From positions 1 through 64,000 of the forward strand of contig JAEZHY010000199.1 in the NCBI GenBank assembly GCA_023416335.1: a stretch of DNA of 64,000 nt. The letters are read 5' to 3'. Every line of letters starts with the position of its first letter. The first letter of the stretch is position 1. The translations under genes and the position numbers were made by a program. The stretch comes from Pseudomonadota bacterium (GTDB taxonomy: Bacteria; Desulfobacterota; Syntrophobacteria; Syntrophobacterales; Syntrophobacteraceae). Below, piece after piece: positions 53,932-63,103 of the stretch. The notes beneath the pieces were generated by a model. That model was not told where the DNA came from and ran no database searches. It saw only the letters and a list, made by a program, of their open reading frames with translations.

Positions 53932-55506
53932 TTAATCGCTCACGGATGCGGTTTCGGCCTCAGGCGGCTCGGCCGAAAGTTCCCCGATCATGCCTGCCCC
54001 GCCATTGGCGAAATAGCGATTGAAAGCGTTCAGGTAAGCTCGGGCGCTTGCTTCGATTACGTCAGGACTCGTACCTATTCCGGAATAGATGGTTTGGCCG
54101 ATTTCCACGCGGACCATTGCCTCGCCAAGGGCATCCCTGCCCATTGTGACTGCCTTGAGGTCATAGTCTCTCAACTTTCCCTGGATTCCCGTGATACGTT
54201 CGATCCCGTGGAAAACGGCATCGACCGGGCCGTTGCCGGTTGCGGCATCGGTAATGAGTCGGCCCTCGCGGGAGAGGGTAACGGAGGCGAGCGGCATGAT
54301 CTTGTTGCCGCTCATGATCTGGATGCTATGCATAGAGTAGGTTTCCGGGACTTTGGATACCTCGATTTCAACGATGGAGTGGAGGTCCTGGCTCGTAATC
54401 TCCTTTTTCCGGTCGGCGACATCGATGAAACGCGTATAGATGCGCTCGAACACGGCCGCGTCCAACGTAAAACCGAGTTCGCCCAGGCGGTGCTTGAGGG
54501 CCGCCCGTCCGGACCGGGCGGTCAGGACTATCTTGTGCTGCTTGATTCCGAGGTCTTCCGGTTTCATGATTTCGTAGGTGCTTCTATCCTTGAGTACTCC
54601 GTCCTGGTGAATTCCGGACGAATGCGCGAATGCGTTGCTCCCGACGATAGCCTTGTTCGGCTGGACGGGGATGTTCATCAGCCTGCTCACCATTCGGCTC
54701 GTACGGTATATCTCCCGGGTATCGATGTCCGTTTTCGCATCATAGTCGGCAAATCGAGTCTGGAGTACCATGACGATTTCTTCAAGAGAGGCATTGCCCG
54801 CTCTTTCACCAACGCCGTTGATCGTGCACTCGACCTGGTCGGCACCGTTTCGAATCGCGGCGAGGCTGTTCGCGACCGCCAACCCGAGATCGTCGTGGCA
54901 GTGGACGCTGAGTATGACATTATCCAGGGCAGGTACACTCTCCCGGAGTCTTTTGATGAGGTTCCCGTATTCTTCGGGCAGGGCGTACCCGACGGTATCG
55001 GGCACGTTTATGACTTTCGCTCCGGCCTGGATCGTCGCCTCGATTATACGGCAGAGAAACTCGAAATCCGTTCGTGAACCGTCTTCCGTGGAAAACTCGA
55101 CGTCATCGCAGTATTTCTTCGCATACCTGACGGCATCGGCCGCCATCTGGAGCGCGCTGTTGCGGTCGCGCCGGAGTTTTTTCCGAATATGGATGTCGGA
55201 GGAGCCGAGGAAAACGTGGATTCTTGGATTTGCGGCCTCGCGCACTCCTTCCCATGCCAGATCGATATCTTCTTTTACGGCGCGGGCGAGACCGGCGATC
55301 ACGGGACCTCTGACCTGCTGAGATATTGCCTTTACGGCCTGAAGGTCGTCAGGCGACGAGCAGGGAAAACCGGCTTCGATGACATCCACCCGGAGTTTGG
55401 CAAGCTGTTGAGCGATTTCAATCTTCTGCCGTTTATTGAGTCTTGCCCCGGGGACCTGTTCTCCATCCCTGAGTGTGGTGTCAAAAATATGAATCTTTCT
55501 GCTCAT
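53932..55506 (-). CDS. leuA: 2-isopropylmalate synthase
   Basis: 524 residues. Condenses acetyl-CoA with 2-oxoisovalerate, first step of leucine synthesis. HMGL-like barrel: IFDTTLRDGEQVPGARL, ENSTEDG-type DDVEFSTEDGSRTDFEF, LSVHCHDDLGLAVANSLAA, GNASLEEIVMVL. The C-terminal regulatory (LeuA allosteric) domain is present (~400-510), implying leucine feedback inhibition. RBS AAGGAG. Preceded by a leader peptide and attenuator (see 55548-55702); no other leu genes follow. Confidence 0.96.
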   Translation of the reverse strand: MSRKIHIFDTTLRDGEQVPGARLNKRQKIEIAQQLAKLRVDVIEAGFPCSSPDDLQAVKAISQQVRGPVIAGLARAVKEDIDLAWEGVREAANPRIHVFLGSSDIHIRKKLRRDRNSALQMAADAVRYAKKYCDDVEFSTEDGSRTDFEFLCRIIEATIQAGAKVINVPDTVGYALPEEYGNLIKRLRESVPALDNVILSVHCHDDLGLAVANSLAAIRNGADQVECTINGVGERAGNASLEEIVMVLQTRFADYDAKTDIDTREIYRTSRMVSRLMNIPVQPNKAIVGSNAFAHSSGIHQDGVLKDRSTYEIMKPEDLGIKQHKIVLTARSGRAALKHRLGELGFTLDAAVFERIYTRFIDVADRKKEITSQDLHSIVEIEVSKVPETYSMHSIQIMSGNKIMPLASVTLSREGRLITDAATGNGPVDAVFHGIERITGIQGKLRDYDLKAVTMGRDALGEAMVRVEIGQTIYSGIGTSPDVIEASARAYLNAFNRYFANGGAGMIGELSAEPPEAETASVSD

Positions 55507-55547
55507 CCCGATCTCCTTGACGCTTGTAAAAGTTCAGATAAAAGGCC

Positions 55548-55587
55548 CCAAAAAACAAAAAGGCCATGGGGAGAACCCATGGCCTTT
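55548..55587 (-). terminator. Attenuator terminator upstream of leuA
   Basis: 12-bp perfect stem aaaggccatggg/cccatggccttt, gagaa loop, followed on the minus strand by TTTTGTTTTTT. Sited between the leader peptide stop and the leuA start, 40-80 bases before the ATG. Confidence 0.85.
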
Positions 55588-55612
55588 GATCAGTAGTCGA
55601 TTTCAGTCTAAA

Positions 55613-55702
55613 TCATGGCAAAAGAAAGGCAACAGCTCCCCGAACCCGGCTTCGCAGGCTTAGTAGTAGGACGAGTAGTAGGAACAGGGTCGGGAAACTC
55701 AA
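55613..55702 (-). CDS. leuL: leuA leader peptide (attenuation control peptide)
   Basis: 29 codons from TTG 55702 to TGA 55613: SFPTLFLLLVLLLSLRSRV and so on. The block of seven codons CTA CTA CTC GTC CTA CTA CTA holds six Leu, five of them the rare CTA, followed by Arg codons, as in enterobacterial leuL. The intrinsic terminator starts 26 bases after the peptide stop. Ribosome stalling at uncharged tRNA-Leu should favour an antiterminator. The start codon is uncertain (weak ribosome site). Confidence 0.75.
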   Translation of the reverse strand: MSFPTLFLLLVLLLSLRSRVRGAVAFLLP

Positions 55703-55777
55703 AACAATTTCACTTTCTGAAAAGGTTTCGGCCAAAATTCAAGGTCAATATAGCCGTCCGAATTGGGGAAGTCCAGC

Positions 55778-55918
55778 CTAAATTACGTAAACGATTCCGA
55801 AACAGGCCGCAATTTCCAGGAGAAAGAGGATCGAATAGATTGCATACTTCCGAACGGGCATGTCCTCAAATATGCGGTTTGCTTCTTCCATCGTTCCGTA
55901 AGCTTTATCTGTATCCAT
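55778..55918 (-). CDS. Small single-span membrane protein
   Basis: 46 residues: acidic N-terminus (MDTDKAYGTMEEANRIFEDM) then one TM helix (KYAIYSILFLLEIAACFGIV). AAGG lies twelve bases before the ATG, a moderate site. It lies upstream of the leuA leader on the same strand. Unknown function; coding status is plausible, not certain. Confidence 0.45.
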   Translation of the reverse strand: MDTDKAYGTMEEANRIFEDMPVRKYAIYSILFLLEIAACFGIVYVI

Positions 55919-56115
55919 GCAAATTCTCAGCCTTATTTTAGAGGTATCGCACTCAGGCCTTTGGCGCTTGCTCCAAAGGAAGATTATCTATTATATTTGC
56001 CCCGCAAAAAAGATCAAGTCCATTTCGGACTCGGGGCAGACATGTTGCGATGAATGCCGCGATCCGCTCTGCCGGACGGCTGAAAAAATACTTTAATTTT
56101 CCAGGAAGGTTTTTA

Positions 56116-57429
56116 ATGGTCGTTGAGTCCGCACAACTCGGCCTCTCATTCATACCCGATGATGTTCTCCGCGTTATGCGGAAGTTCCGCGACGTCGGTT
56201 TCGATATCTGGCTAGTCGGAGGAGCGCTGAGGGACCTGCTGCTCGATATCGCCCCGAAGGACTGGGACCTGGCCACGAACGCAACGCCCGAGGAGGTCAT
56301 GAAGCTCTTTCCCCGGGTTATTCCTGTCGGTATTCGACACGGAACGGTCCAGGTCCATACAAAGACCCGAGATATCGAAGTAACCAGCTTTGATCCGGGC
56401 GGCCGGGAGGGAATTCTCGGCGATCTTGCCCGGCGTGATTTTACGATCAACTCGCTCGCGCTTTCGTACCCGGACGGAATTCTGTTAGACCCCAATGGGG
56501 GAAGGGCCGACCTCCGGGACAAGCTCATCCGCGGGGTCGGGAACCCACGGGAAAGATTTGCGGAGGACCCGCTCAGGATCGTTCGCGCCGGTCGCATCGC
56601 CGGCCTTTACGGTTTTGCCGTCGATCCTCCCACCTTCCATGCAATGCGCGAGGAATCCGAAAATATCGAGAAGGTTTCCGGCGAGCGTATTCGGGACGAA
56701 ATCTGCAAGATTCTCGTATCGCCTCATCCCATCGAAGCCTTCGACCTGTTGAGAAAGGGGTGGGCGCTCGGCAAGATTCTTCCCGAACTGATCGTACGGG
56801 CGCATATCGATACCGCTCCGGGTTCGGGCATAAGCATCTATCGGCACACCCTGTCCTGCATCGTCAGGTGCCCGGAGAGGCTCCGGGTCAGGTTCGCCGC
56901 CCTCTTCCACGAGTCCGGAGTTCCGGCGGTTGCATCGAGAAACGGCAGGCTCCCAATCGATTTTTACCAGGATAGTGTCTATACGGCCACGCAGAGAATG
57001 AAAAAATGGAACATGTCGTCTCGCTGGATCGAAGACATTTCGGCTCTGATAGAAAATCAACTTCCTCCGGAAGCAATCGACTGGGAGGATGCCCAGATAC
57101 GGCGGTTTCTCACCCGGATCCGCCTGGACCTGATCGACGACCTCTTCTCGCTTGCCGAAGCGGAGTGGCCCACGGACGGGAGCGGTCGGGAAGGTATCCG
57201 GAGGCTGCGTGCAAGAATGCGTGAGCAGACAGCCGCAATTTCCGCCTTCCGGGTGAGCGACCTTGCTTTGAGCGGAAACGAAATAAAGGAACTTCTCGAT
57301 CTTCCGCCGGGACCGCAAGTAGGGAAGGTGCTGAGGCATCTTTTCGACCGGGTTCTGGAAGATCCGTCGCTTAACACGCGTGAGGACCTGATTCGAATCG
57401 TGAAAAGTGATTTCCCTCGGGTTGAATAG
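56116..57429 (+). CDS. tRNA nucleotidyltransferase / poly(A) polymerase family protein
   Basis: 437 residues from ATG 56116 (AGGAAGG upstream); the frame begins at 56050. Class II nucleotidyltransferase head: DIWLVGGALRDLLL and KDWDLATNATPEEV (metal Asp-x-Asp), RRDFTINSLAL, AEDPLRIVRAGRIAGLYGF. The C-terminal half resembles an HD region but the expected His-Asp reads ALFHESGVP (His-Glu), so any phosphohydrolase activity is doubtful. CCA-adding, A-adding or PcnB role cannot be told from sequence reading. Confidence 0.85.
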   Translation: MVVESAQLGLSFIPDDVLRVMRKFRDVGFDIWLVGGALRDLLLDIAPKDWDLATNATPEEVMKLFPRVIPVGIRHGTVQVHTKTRDIEVTSFDPGGREGILGDLARRDFTINSLALSYPDGILLDPNGGRADLRDKLIRGVGNPRERFAEDPLRIVRAGRIAGLYGFAVDPPTFHAMREESENIEKVSGERIRDEICKILVSPHPIEAFDLLRKGWALGKILPELIVRAHIDTAPGSGISIYRHTLSCIVRCPERLRVRFAALFHESGVPAVASRNGRLPIDFYQDSVYTATQRMKKWNMSSRWIEDISALIENQLPPEAIDWEDAQIRRFLTRIRLDLIDDLFSLAEAEWPTDGSGREGIRRLRARMREQTAAISAFRVSDLALSGNEIKELLDLPPGPQVGKVLRHLFDRVLEDPSLNTREDLIRIVKSDFPRVE

Positions 57430-57546
57430 CCGTACACCGTATGGAATTTCCATTTAGAATGATTATTATTTGTCCAGGCAAAAAAGCCCGGTTTACGGAT
57501 TGCAAAGACCGGCTGAGCGGATTGCATCTGCTCGAAGGAGGCGGAA

Positions 57547-57687
57547 ATGGAAGTTGAAACGTGCCTGTATGAGGGTAAGAAGTTTTTGATGGGTTCTCAG
57601 GTGTGCGACGATAAGAAATGTTACGTCTGCAAGGATGGCAGTTGGGAAGATAGATTTATTGATCGTGTTTTCGGGGTAGGTCCCTGA
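57547..57687 (+). CDS. Tiny Cys-containing protein, paralogue of 49565-49723
   Basis: 46 residues with CLYEGKKFLMGSQVCDDKKC and VCKDGSWEDRF. ATG 57547 has a perfect AAGGAGG six bases upstream. Four cysteines suggest a small metal-binding or disulfide domain; the matching paralogue keeps the outer C-x-Y-E-G-K-K and C-x-N-G-x-W parts but has only two Cys. Followed by the terminator 57725-57761. Confidence 0.65.
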   Translation: MEVETCLYEGKKFLMGSQVCDDKKCYVCKDGSWEDRFIDRVFGVGP

Positions 57688-57724
57688 TTGATGGTGCATT
57701 GATTGATACGTGTTCCGGAAATAA

Positions 57725-57761
57725 AAAGGCCGGCATCGTGGGGTTCCACGTGCCGGCCTTT
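57725..57761. terminator. Bidirectional terminator
   Basis: aaaggccggca/tgccggccttt 11-bp stem with an inner cgtgg/ccacg extension; T-rich on both strands (CATTTTTAT on +, TTTTTAT on -). Serves the tiny Cys protein and the convergent acetate transporter. Confidence 0.85.
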
Positions 57762-57791
57762 CATTTTTATCGATGTGCAGAGTTCTGAGAC

Positions 57792-58424
57792 TTAGGCCCT
57801 CTTTACAGCCGCAACTGCCGGCTGGGGTGCCGGTTTGCCGACCAGAGGCGACCCGACGGGCAGAATATTCCTCCCGAACACCTGCAGGAAGATCACATGC
57901 GCCATCATATACCAGGCAAGAAGGGCACAGATGATCAGGTCTATTGCGGTTATGATCTGGACGCTTTTCATGCCCGCCAGGAAAACGAGATCCAGGCCGA
58001 TGAAGCCGAGCAGGAGGGTAAGGAATGTGAGCATCATCGCTACGTGAACGGCGAAGGAAGCGATGAACATTACCGCGGTATAGAGGGTGAAAGCCAAAAG
58101 AAAGTAACCGACATCGGTTCCGGAAATCTTGAGGTGAGAGATGAAACTGCCCGGGGCGGCTTGCAGGTCCATGAACAGGAAAATGAAGGCCAGAGCGAGC
58201 CAGAATGCCCCGTAGCTGACAAAAGCGCTGTAGCCGAAGTTGTTGCCGGCTTTGTATTCCTGAAAACCGGCGATGAGCTGAGCGCCCCCGCCGAAGAACA
58301 GGGCGGCGCAGAAAACGACGCCCGTTCCACACCAGCCCAGGTTGTGGAACTGCAGCAAAAGCGTTGTACAGCCGAAGCCGGCCAGACCGACTACTGCAGG
58401 GTTACCGGATGCTTGTACCGACAT
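57792..58424 (-). CDS. satP: GPR1/FUN34/YaaH-family acetate transporter
   Basis: 210 residues from the ATG at 58424 (AAGGAG five bases upstream). Six TM helices with the family motif NPAVVGLAGFG near the start and GYSAFVSYGAFWLALAFIF in the middle. The family mediates acetate/succinate:H+ symport. Fits a metabolism that produces or consumes acetate. Ends at the shared terminator 57725-57761. Confidence 0.9.
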   Translation of the reverse strand: MSVQASGNPAVVGLAGFGCTTLLLQFHNLGWCGTGVVFCAALFFGGGAQLIAGFQEYKAGNNFGYSAFVSYGAFWLALAFIFLFMDLQAAPGSFISHLKISGTDVGYFLLAFTLYTAVMFIASFAVHVAMMLTFLTLLLGFIGLDLVFLAGMKSVQIITAIDLIICALLAWYMMAHVIFLQVFGRNILPVGSPLVGKPAPQPAVAAVKRA

Positions 58425-58828
58425 GACTAACTCCTTCATAAAATTGTGAAATAAAGCACAGAAAATGAGATGAATAACTTTGACCGTCCCGCATTGGGAC
58501 CTGGATTTCACCTCCCCTCGTTCTGCAAATCGCCCGGCAATGCCGCGTTGGGAGCAAACGGCCGGTTTGGAAAAAGACCGACCGAAAGAATCGGCTTAAT
58601 GGAATCGTGTAATACAAGAACTTCTTTTCACAAAGAGTAAAATTTGAAAACCCCCAAAAAAAATTGGGGGTTCCATTGTTCAACGTCATTACCAAAATCG
58701 GGCGTATCACAATTTCGTTGCCGGTAGCCCGATGGTTGCAGATGATAGCCGGGGCACAAAAAAGAAACCCGGGCGCCAGGGCAGGCGGCCGGGTGGGTCT
58801 TGTTGAATGTCAAAAAGTGTCGGCCGTT
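58425..58828. other. Intergenic with terminator of the OFA transporter
   Basis: A 404-bp gap between two minus-strand genes. Holds the terminator 58649-58672 and, downstream of it, the expected promoter zone of satP; no gene is visible. Confidence 0.5.
58649..58672 (-). terminator. Terminator of the OFA-type transporter
   Basis: aacccccaa/ttgggggtt stem with an A6 loop; minus strand continues TTCAAATTTTAC. Separates the OFA gene from satP. Confidence 0.75.
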
Positions 58829-60148
58829 TTATGCTTTTCTTTCAGGCGGCTTGGTCAGGAACAGAACGACGACACCGATGGCGCACACCACTGCGGCAAC
58901 TATAAACGGAATCAGGTAAACTTTGTAGATATCCAGCAGGTATCCGGCTGCATAGGGCCCGGCGAAACCGGCAAGACCCCAGGCCGTAAACAGGAGCCCG
59001 TAGTTGGAACCCTGCGCCGTCGGACCGAAGTATTGCAGGCAGGTTGCCGGGAACAGGGTGAACATGGCGCCGTAGTTCCAGCCGATTATGGCGGCCATCA
59101 GGAGCAGGAAAACGTAGGTGCCGCCCATCGGGTAAAGAAGCAGCATGATGACCGTCTGAGCGGTGAAGGTAGCCAGGAAGCAAATGCGCGTCCCAACCTT
59201 GTCGACAATGGCCCCGATGAGGACCCGCACGAGTGCGTTGAATGCGGCCAGGGAGCTAACGGTAAAACTGGCATCCATCGCGATCTGTTTGAGTTCGGCC
59301 GAATCCTTCGGGAGCCCGCCTGCTGCTACCCCCTTGGCAGCCTCGAGAACCTTCGTCATCTCCATGGTGCCATGGAATGCAAGATGCCCGATCACCATAA
59401 GGCCGGCAAAGGATCCGCAGAAGTAAGCCACATAAAGCATCCAGAACTGAGGGGTTGCTTTTGATTCCTCGTAGGTGAAATCACGACCAGGTTTTGGTGC
59501 TCCTGCCTTGGGCGCAGGAGGATTCCAGCCGGCCGGCTTCCATCCCGCGGGAGGAACACTCAAACACATGGCCGCCGCGATGCCCATGATTCCCATGGCA
59601 ATCCCGACGTACTTAAAGACCGGCAGCGCCCCGCCGAAAACTTCGATCAGTTTCGTAGCCAGAGGCCCCATTATGAATGAGCCCAGACCCAGGCCCACAA
59701 CCGCAAAACCGGTTGCCAGCGCCCTTCGGTCCGGCCACCATTTGGGGGCGGTGGCAATGGGGGGCAGGTAGATCATGCCGCCGCCGAATGCTGCAACAAC
59801 GCCATACCACAAATACAACTCCCATTTAGTGGAGATTGTGGAAACCAAAAAGAAACCGACTGCCAGGATAATGCTGCCTACCAGTACGACCTTCCTTGGG
59901 CCGTACTTGTCGCTCAATCGGCCGGCGGGGAAAGTCACCAACCCGAACACCAGGCAGGCAAAGGCGTATGCAAGGGCCACCTCGCTGGCGCTCCAGCCGA
60001 ACTGGGCTCTCAGCGGCCGGATAAACACGCTGAAGGCATATAAAAGCAGACCGCAGCATGTACTGCCCAAGACGCCTCCCAACAGCGGAATCCATCTCGG
60101 CATGGTTGTCTCTTTTGGCACTGTTGCCGCACTGACTTGATTTGCCAT
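58829..60148 (-). CDS. OFA-family MFS transporter (oxalate/formate antiporter type)
   Basis: 439 residues from the ATG at 60148 (AAAGGA upstream). Twelve TM helices; OFA/MFS features include [47 protein letters not shown] (MFS motif A) and [21 protein letters not shown]. The central loop carries repeated Pro/Ala/Lys ([13 protein letters not shown]). Family members exchange oxalate/formate or other small carboxylates; the actual substrate is open. A 200-base leader with a gcgacc/ggtcgc hairpin precedes it. Confidence 0.88.
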   Translation of the reverse strand: MANQVSAATVPKETTMPRWIPLLGGVLGSTCCGLLLYAFSVFIRPLRAQFGWSASEVALAYAFACLVFGLVTFPAGRLSDKYGPRKVVLVGSIILAVGFFLVSTISTKWELYLWYGVVAAFGGGMIYLPPIATAPKWWPDRRALATGFAVVGLGLGSFIMGPLATKLIEVFGGALPVFKYVGIAMGIMGIAAAMCLSVPPAGWKPAGWNPPAPKAGAPKPGRDFTYEESKATPQFWMLYVAYFCGSFAGLMVIGHLAFHGTMEMTKVLEAAKGVAAGGLPKDSAELKQIAMDASFTVSSLAAFNALVRVLIGAIVDKVGTRICFLATFTAQTVIMLLLYPMGGTYVFLLLMAAIIGWNYGAMFTLFPATCLQYFGPTAQGSNYGLLFTAWGLAGFAGPYAAGYLLDIYKVYLIPFIVAAVVCAIGVVVLFLTKPPERKA

Positions 60149-61281
60149 AGGTTTAGTCCTTTCGTATGAATGTCGGTCGCAATTGGATGATTGCAAAAGA
60201 AATTCAGGTGATTTGTCGAGTTGCCGCGACCGTCAGGTCGCCATATCGTTTTCCTTTCTTACAATCGCCAGTGTCGAGGATGAGTTCGAGTTGGCAATGA
60301 AGATGTCCTGCTTTCGGTAAAACCGCTCACCTCCTTTCTTCCTGACCAACAGGCCGGCAACGGACATCACCTCGCGTGCGAAATGGAAGAAGTATGAATG
60401 ATAAAAGGCGGTTAGGTGCTGCCGACGCTGGTAAGTGCTTTTATGTCAATACTGGAGCAGAAATAGAGCGAGGCAAAAGCTCTACTTACCCGCACTTCCT
60501 CTTTCAGTTTTGTTGCTTATTAGAGCCGGAATGTAAGACCGAAAAGTGCTGCTCGGACACAGATGGAGGTGGAACCGGAACCTGAAGATCAGCAAAAAAC
60601 GAGACGGAACCAGACTTAATCAAAACAGAGAACACGTCGAAGTACCCGGGCGGAGTCGAAGGTGAATGTAACATTCTTCACTTACGCCGGGTTCCACTTC
60701 CTCTATTGCATAGAAAGACAATCCTTGTCAAGCGATTTGACGGCTGTGATCGTCCGGTATCGCATGATTTCACTTGCTAATCGCGATTTGAGGGCACAAG
60801 AGCCATGCACCGAAAGGTATGCCCCTGCAGCCCATTTTCACCGAAAAGAACTAAAAAAATCCATGTATTGGGAGTTGGAATCCGTATGGACCCGACCCTT
60901 TGCTCCCGGACCCGTCCACATGATTCCCTCCGGAGGCCGCACGAATCCAGCATTTCTCCGCAATTGAGGGATCGTTCTGCACAATCTTAAGTTTCACCGT
61001 CGTTGCCGGCAATGCCGAGGCGAATTGATTTGTAGCAAAAATGGTACACAATGATGCCGGAGAGCGCCGGATCGGATCCTCCCCTGCTCCGCCTCCCACT
61101 ATGGCACATCTTTCTGAAAGTGCTTATTTCAAGCCGTACGAAGAGTGAATGTCGAAGGGAGACCTTATTTCTGTTCCATTTTTTAACGGATCGCAGTATT
61201 GGAATTCCTGTCTTTCTGAAATGGGGACGCGTTCCTGCTGTGACTATTTCTATTAATAACGCATGTTCGGAAAGGAAATTC
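60149..61281. other. Long gene-poor region
   Basis: 1.1 kb with no convincing gene, RNA or repeat. Small frames (60376-60585, 60662-60967, 60851-61099) have no good ribosome site and no conserved look. Visible structure: hairpin gcgacc/ggtcgc (60226-60241) and the palindrome GAATGTaACATTC (60664-60676) nested in GTGAA...TTCAC. Confidence 0.5.
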
Positions 61282-62394
61282 GTGTCCGGCAATCCTTTTT
61301 CAAACAGGCTTGAGATCTTTCGACGCAAGTTCCTCGATCGGAACCTGGATGCTTTTCTCGTCTCAGTTCCGCAAAACCGATACTACCTCAGCGGATTCGA
61401 AGAAGAGGACCTGGAGCTTACCGAGAGTTCGGGGTGCCTGCTTATTACGGAAACATCCGAATATCTTCTTACGGATCCTCGTTACGAAGAAGCGGCAAAG
61501 GAATCCGTCCCGGATTTCAATATCGCCATCTACACTGCGGGACTGGCTCAGATTTTGCCGGAACTTTTCTCGGAGCTTGGCATCTCTCGGCTCGGCGCTG
61601 AAGCTCATTTCCTGACTGCCAAGCGCTTCAGGGAAATAGAGGAGGCACTCGCCAAAGTCAAGCCGTCGGGCCGAGTGGTTCCAGCCGAGGATCTGGTCGA
61701 GCAGATGCGGATCGTCAAAGATGATGCTGAGGTTGAGCGGATACGCGATTCGGTCAGGCTCACGGAGAAAGCGGTCCAGGCGGTCTGGAATTCCCTTTCT
61801 CCCGGAAAGACCGAAAAAGAAATGGCCTGGCTGATCGAAAAGACAATTCGGGAGGGCGGAGGGCAGGCGGTGTCATTCCCTCCGATTGTGGCCGGCGGTC
61901 CCAATGCGGCTCTTCCGCATGCGGTTCCCCGTGACCGGAAGATCGGCTCGGGAGAGTCCGTAATCCTGGACCTCGGTTCCAAGCTCAACAGCTACTGCTC
62001 CGATATGACCCGGACGTGGTTCGCCGGGCAACCCGACCCGAAGCTCAAAGAGATCTACAAAATTGTGCGCGAAGCCCAGCTTGCGGCCCAGAACGCGATT
62101 CGAGCCGGGCGCGATACGGTCGAAATCGATTCAATCGCGCGCAACCTCATTCGGGATGCGGGGTACGGGGATTACTTCGGCCACGGATTGGGGCACGGGG
62201 TTGGACTCGCGGTCCATGAAAGACCCTCTTTGAGAAGGATCGATCCAACTCTCCTCGAAACGAATATGATCGTAACGGTTGAACCGGGCATTTACCTGCC
62301 CGGGCATGGCGGGGTCCGGCTGGAGAATATGGTCCGCGTTACCGGGACCGGGTGCGAGTTGCTGACCAGGGAAGAACTTTTCTACGAGTGGTAG
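61282..62394 (+). CDS. Xaa-Pro aminopeptidase (M24B)
   Basis: 370 residues from GTG 61282 (AAGGA five bases upstream; the frame to 61051 upstream is unconserved). Creatinase-like N-terminal domain to ~130, then the pita-bread fold with the five metal ligands: LDLGSKLNSYCSDMTRTW (two Asp), GHGLGHGVGLAVHE (His), VTVEPGIYLP (Glu) and GVRLENMVRVT (Glu). All are present, so it should be an active cytoplasmic proline-specific dipeptidase/aminopeptidase. Confidence 0.93.
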   Translation: MSGNPFSNRLEIFRRKFLDRNLDAFLVSVPQNRYYLSGFEEEDLELTESSGCLLITETSEYLLTDPRYEEAAKESVPDFNIAIYTAGLAQILPELFSELGISRLGAEAHFLTAKRFREIEEALAKVKPSGRVVPAEDLVEQMRIVKDDAEVERIRDSVRLTEKAVQAVWNSLSPGKTEKEMAWLIEKTIREGGGQAVSFPPIVAGGPNAALPHAVPRDRKIGSGESVILDLGSKLNSYCSDMTRTWFAGQPDPKLKEIYKIVREAQLAAQNAIRAGRDTVEIDSIARNLIRDAGYGDYFGHGLGHGVGLAVHERPSLRRIDPTLLETNMIVTVEPGIYLPGHGGVRLENMVRVTGTGCELLTREELFYEW

Positions 62395-62550
62395 GCAAAA
62401 TCGGAGAAGACCACCTGCCGCCGGGAAGAGCGAGCCGGTATTCAGAGAGCTGGATCATCTGGTAGTTGGAGGTCTCCAGCCGCCGGTTACCAGGTTCCCG
62501 GGCTGTTGCCCAAATCGTGGCGGCAGCTTCAGATTGCGCCGTGCACGATT

Positions 62551-62662
62551 TCGTCATTCCGGTGGAAACCGGAATCCAGGCTTTGGGACGGATTAAGCAT
62601 GAATTCAGGCCTTTATAAACGCTGGGTCCCGGCTCAAAAGCACTGCCGGGATGACGGGATTG
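62551..62662 (+). repeat. Interspersed repeat family C, copy 2
   Basis: 'cattccggtggaaaccggaatcc' hairpin, then 'gggacggattaagcatgaattcaggccttta', then 'cccggctcaaaagcactgccgggatgacggg'. Confidence 0.8.
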
Positions 62663-62741
62663 GGGGGCAAATGGTCGCGGCAGCCTCGAATGACTTGCAA
62701 AGCCGATGCCGTCTTCCGGCCATTCTCTTCGATCAGGACAA

Positions 62742-62856
62742 GCTCACGCCGGAAACCAGGCTTCCGGGCGGCTTGATCGTGAATTCAAGGCCTTAAGAAA
62801 CCTGATTCCAGGCTCAAATACACTGCTGGATGCCGGGATGAGTATCCCGGTCGCCA
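62742..62856 (+). repeat. Interspersed repeat family C, copy 3
   Basis: 'gccggaaaccaggcttccgggcggcttgatcgtgaattcaaggcctta' and 'ccaggctcaaatacactgctggatgccgggatga', in tandem with copy 2 (period about 190 bp). Confidence 0.75.
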
Positions 62857-63103
62857 AATACCCGGTATAAACGTTTATCTCCGCCCGGGCACCCATCCCG
62901 GCAGACGGATCGTGTAAATCATGGTCTCGGTTCCTCATTCCGTTCGTCCGACCGGAATAATATCATTGAAAGAATCGAAAAAACTGGTAAGAAAGCGTCC
63001 GGAAATCCTTATCCGAATTGACGTTTCCGGGTACAATTTATTTCTAATGCCTGTTTTGCCTGCTGTTTCGGGTAGATATATCCAGGTTGCGAAAAGAGTA
63101 TGC

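Larger units (their letters stand above)
62395..63103. other. Intergenic holding two family C repeats
   Basis: A ~700-bp gap with repeats at 62551-62662 and 62742-62856; no gene is apparent. An in-frame ATG (63047) could extend the following gene. Confidence 0.55.

Noticed and set aside
60376..60585. 69-codon + frame in the gene-poor region
   Set aside because: No ribosome site, odd composition and no recognisable domain.
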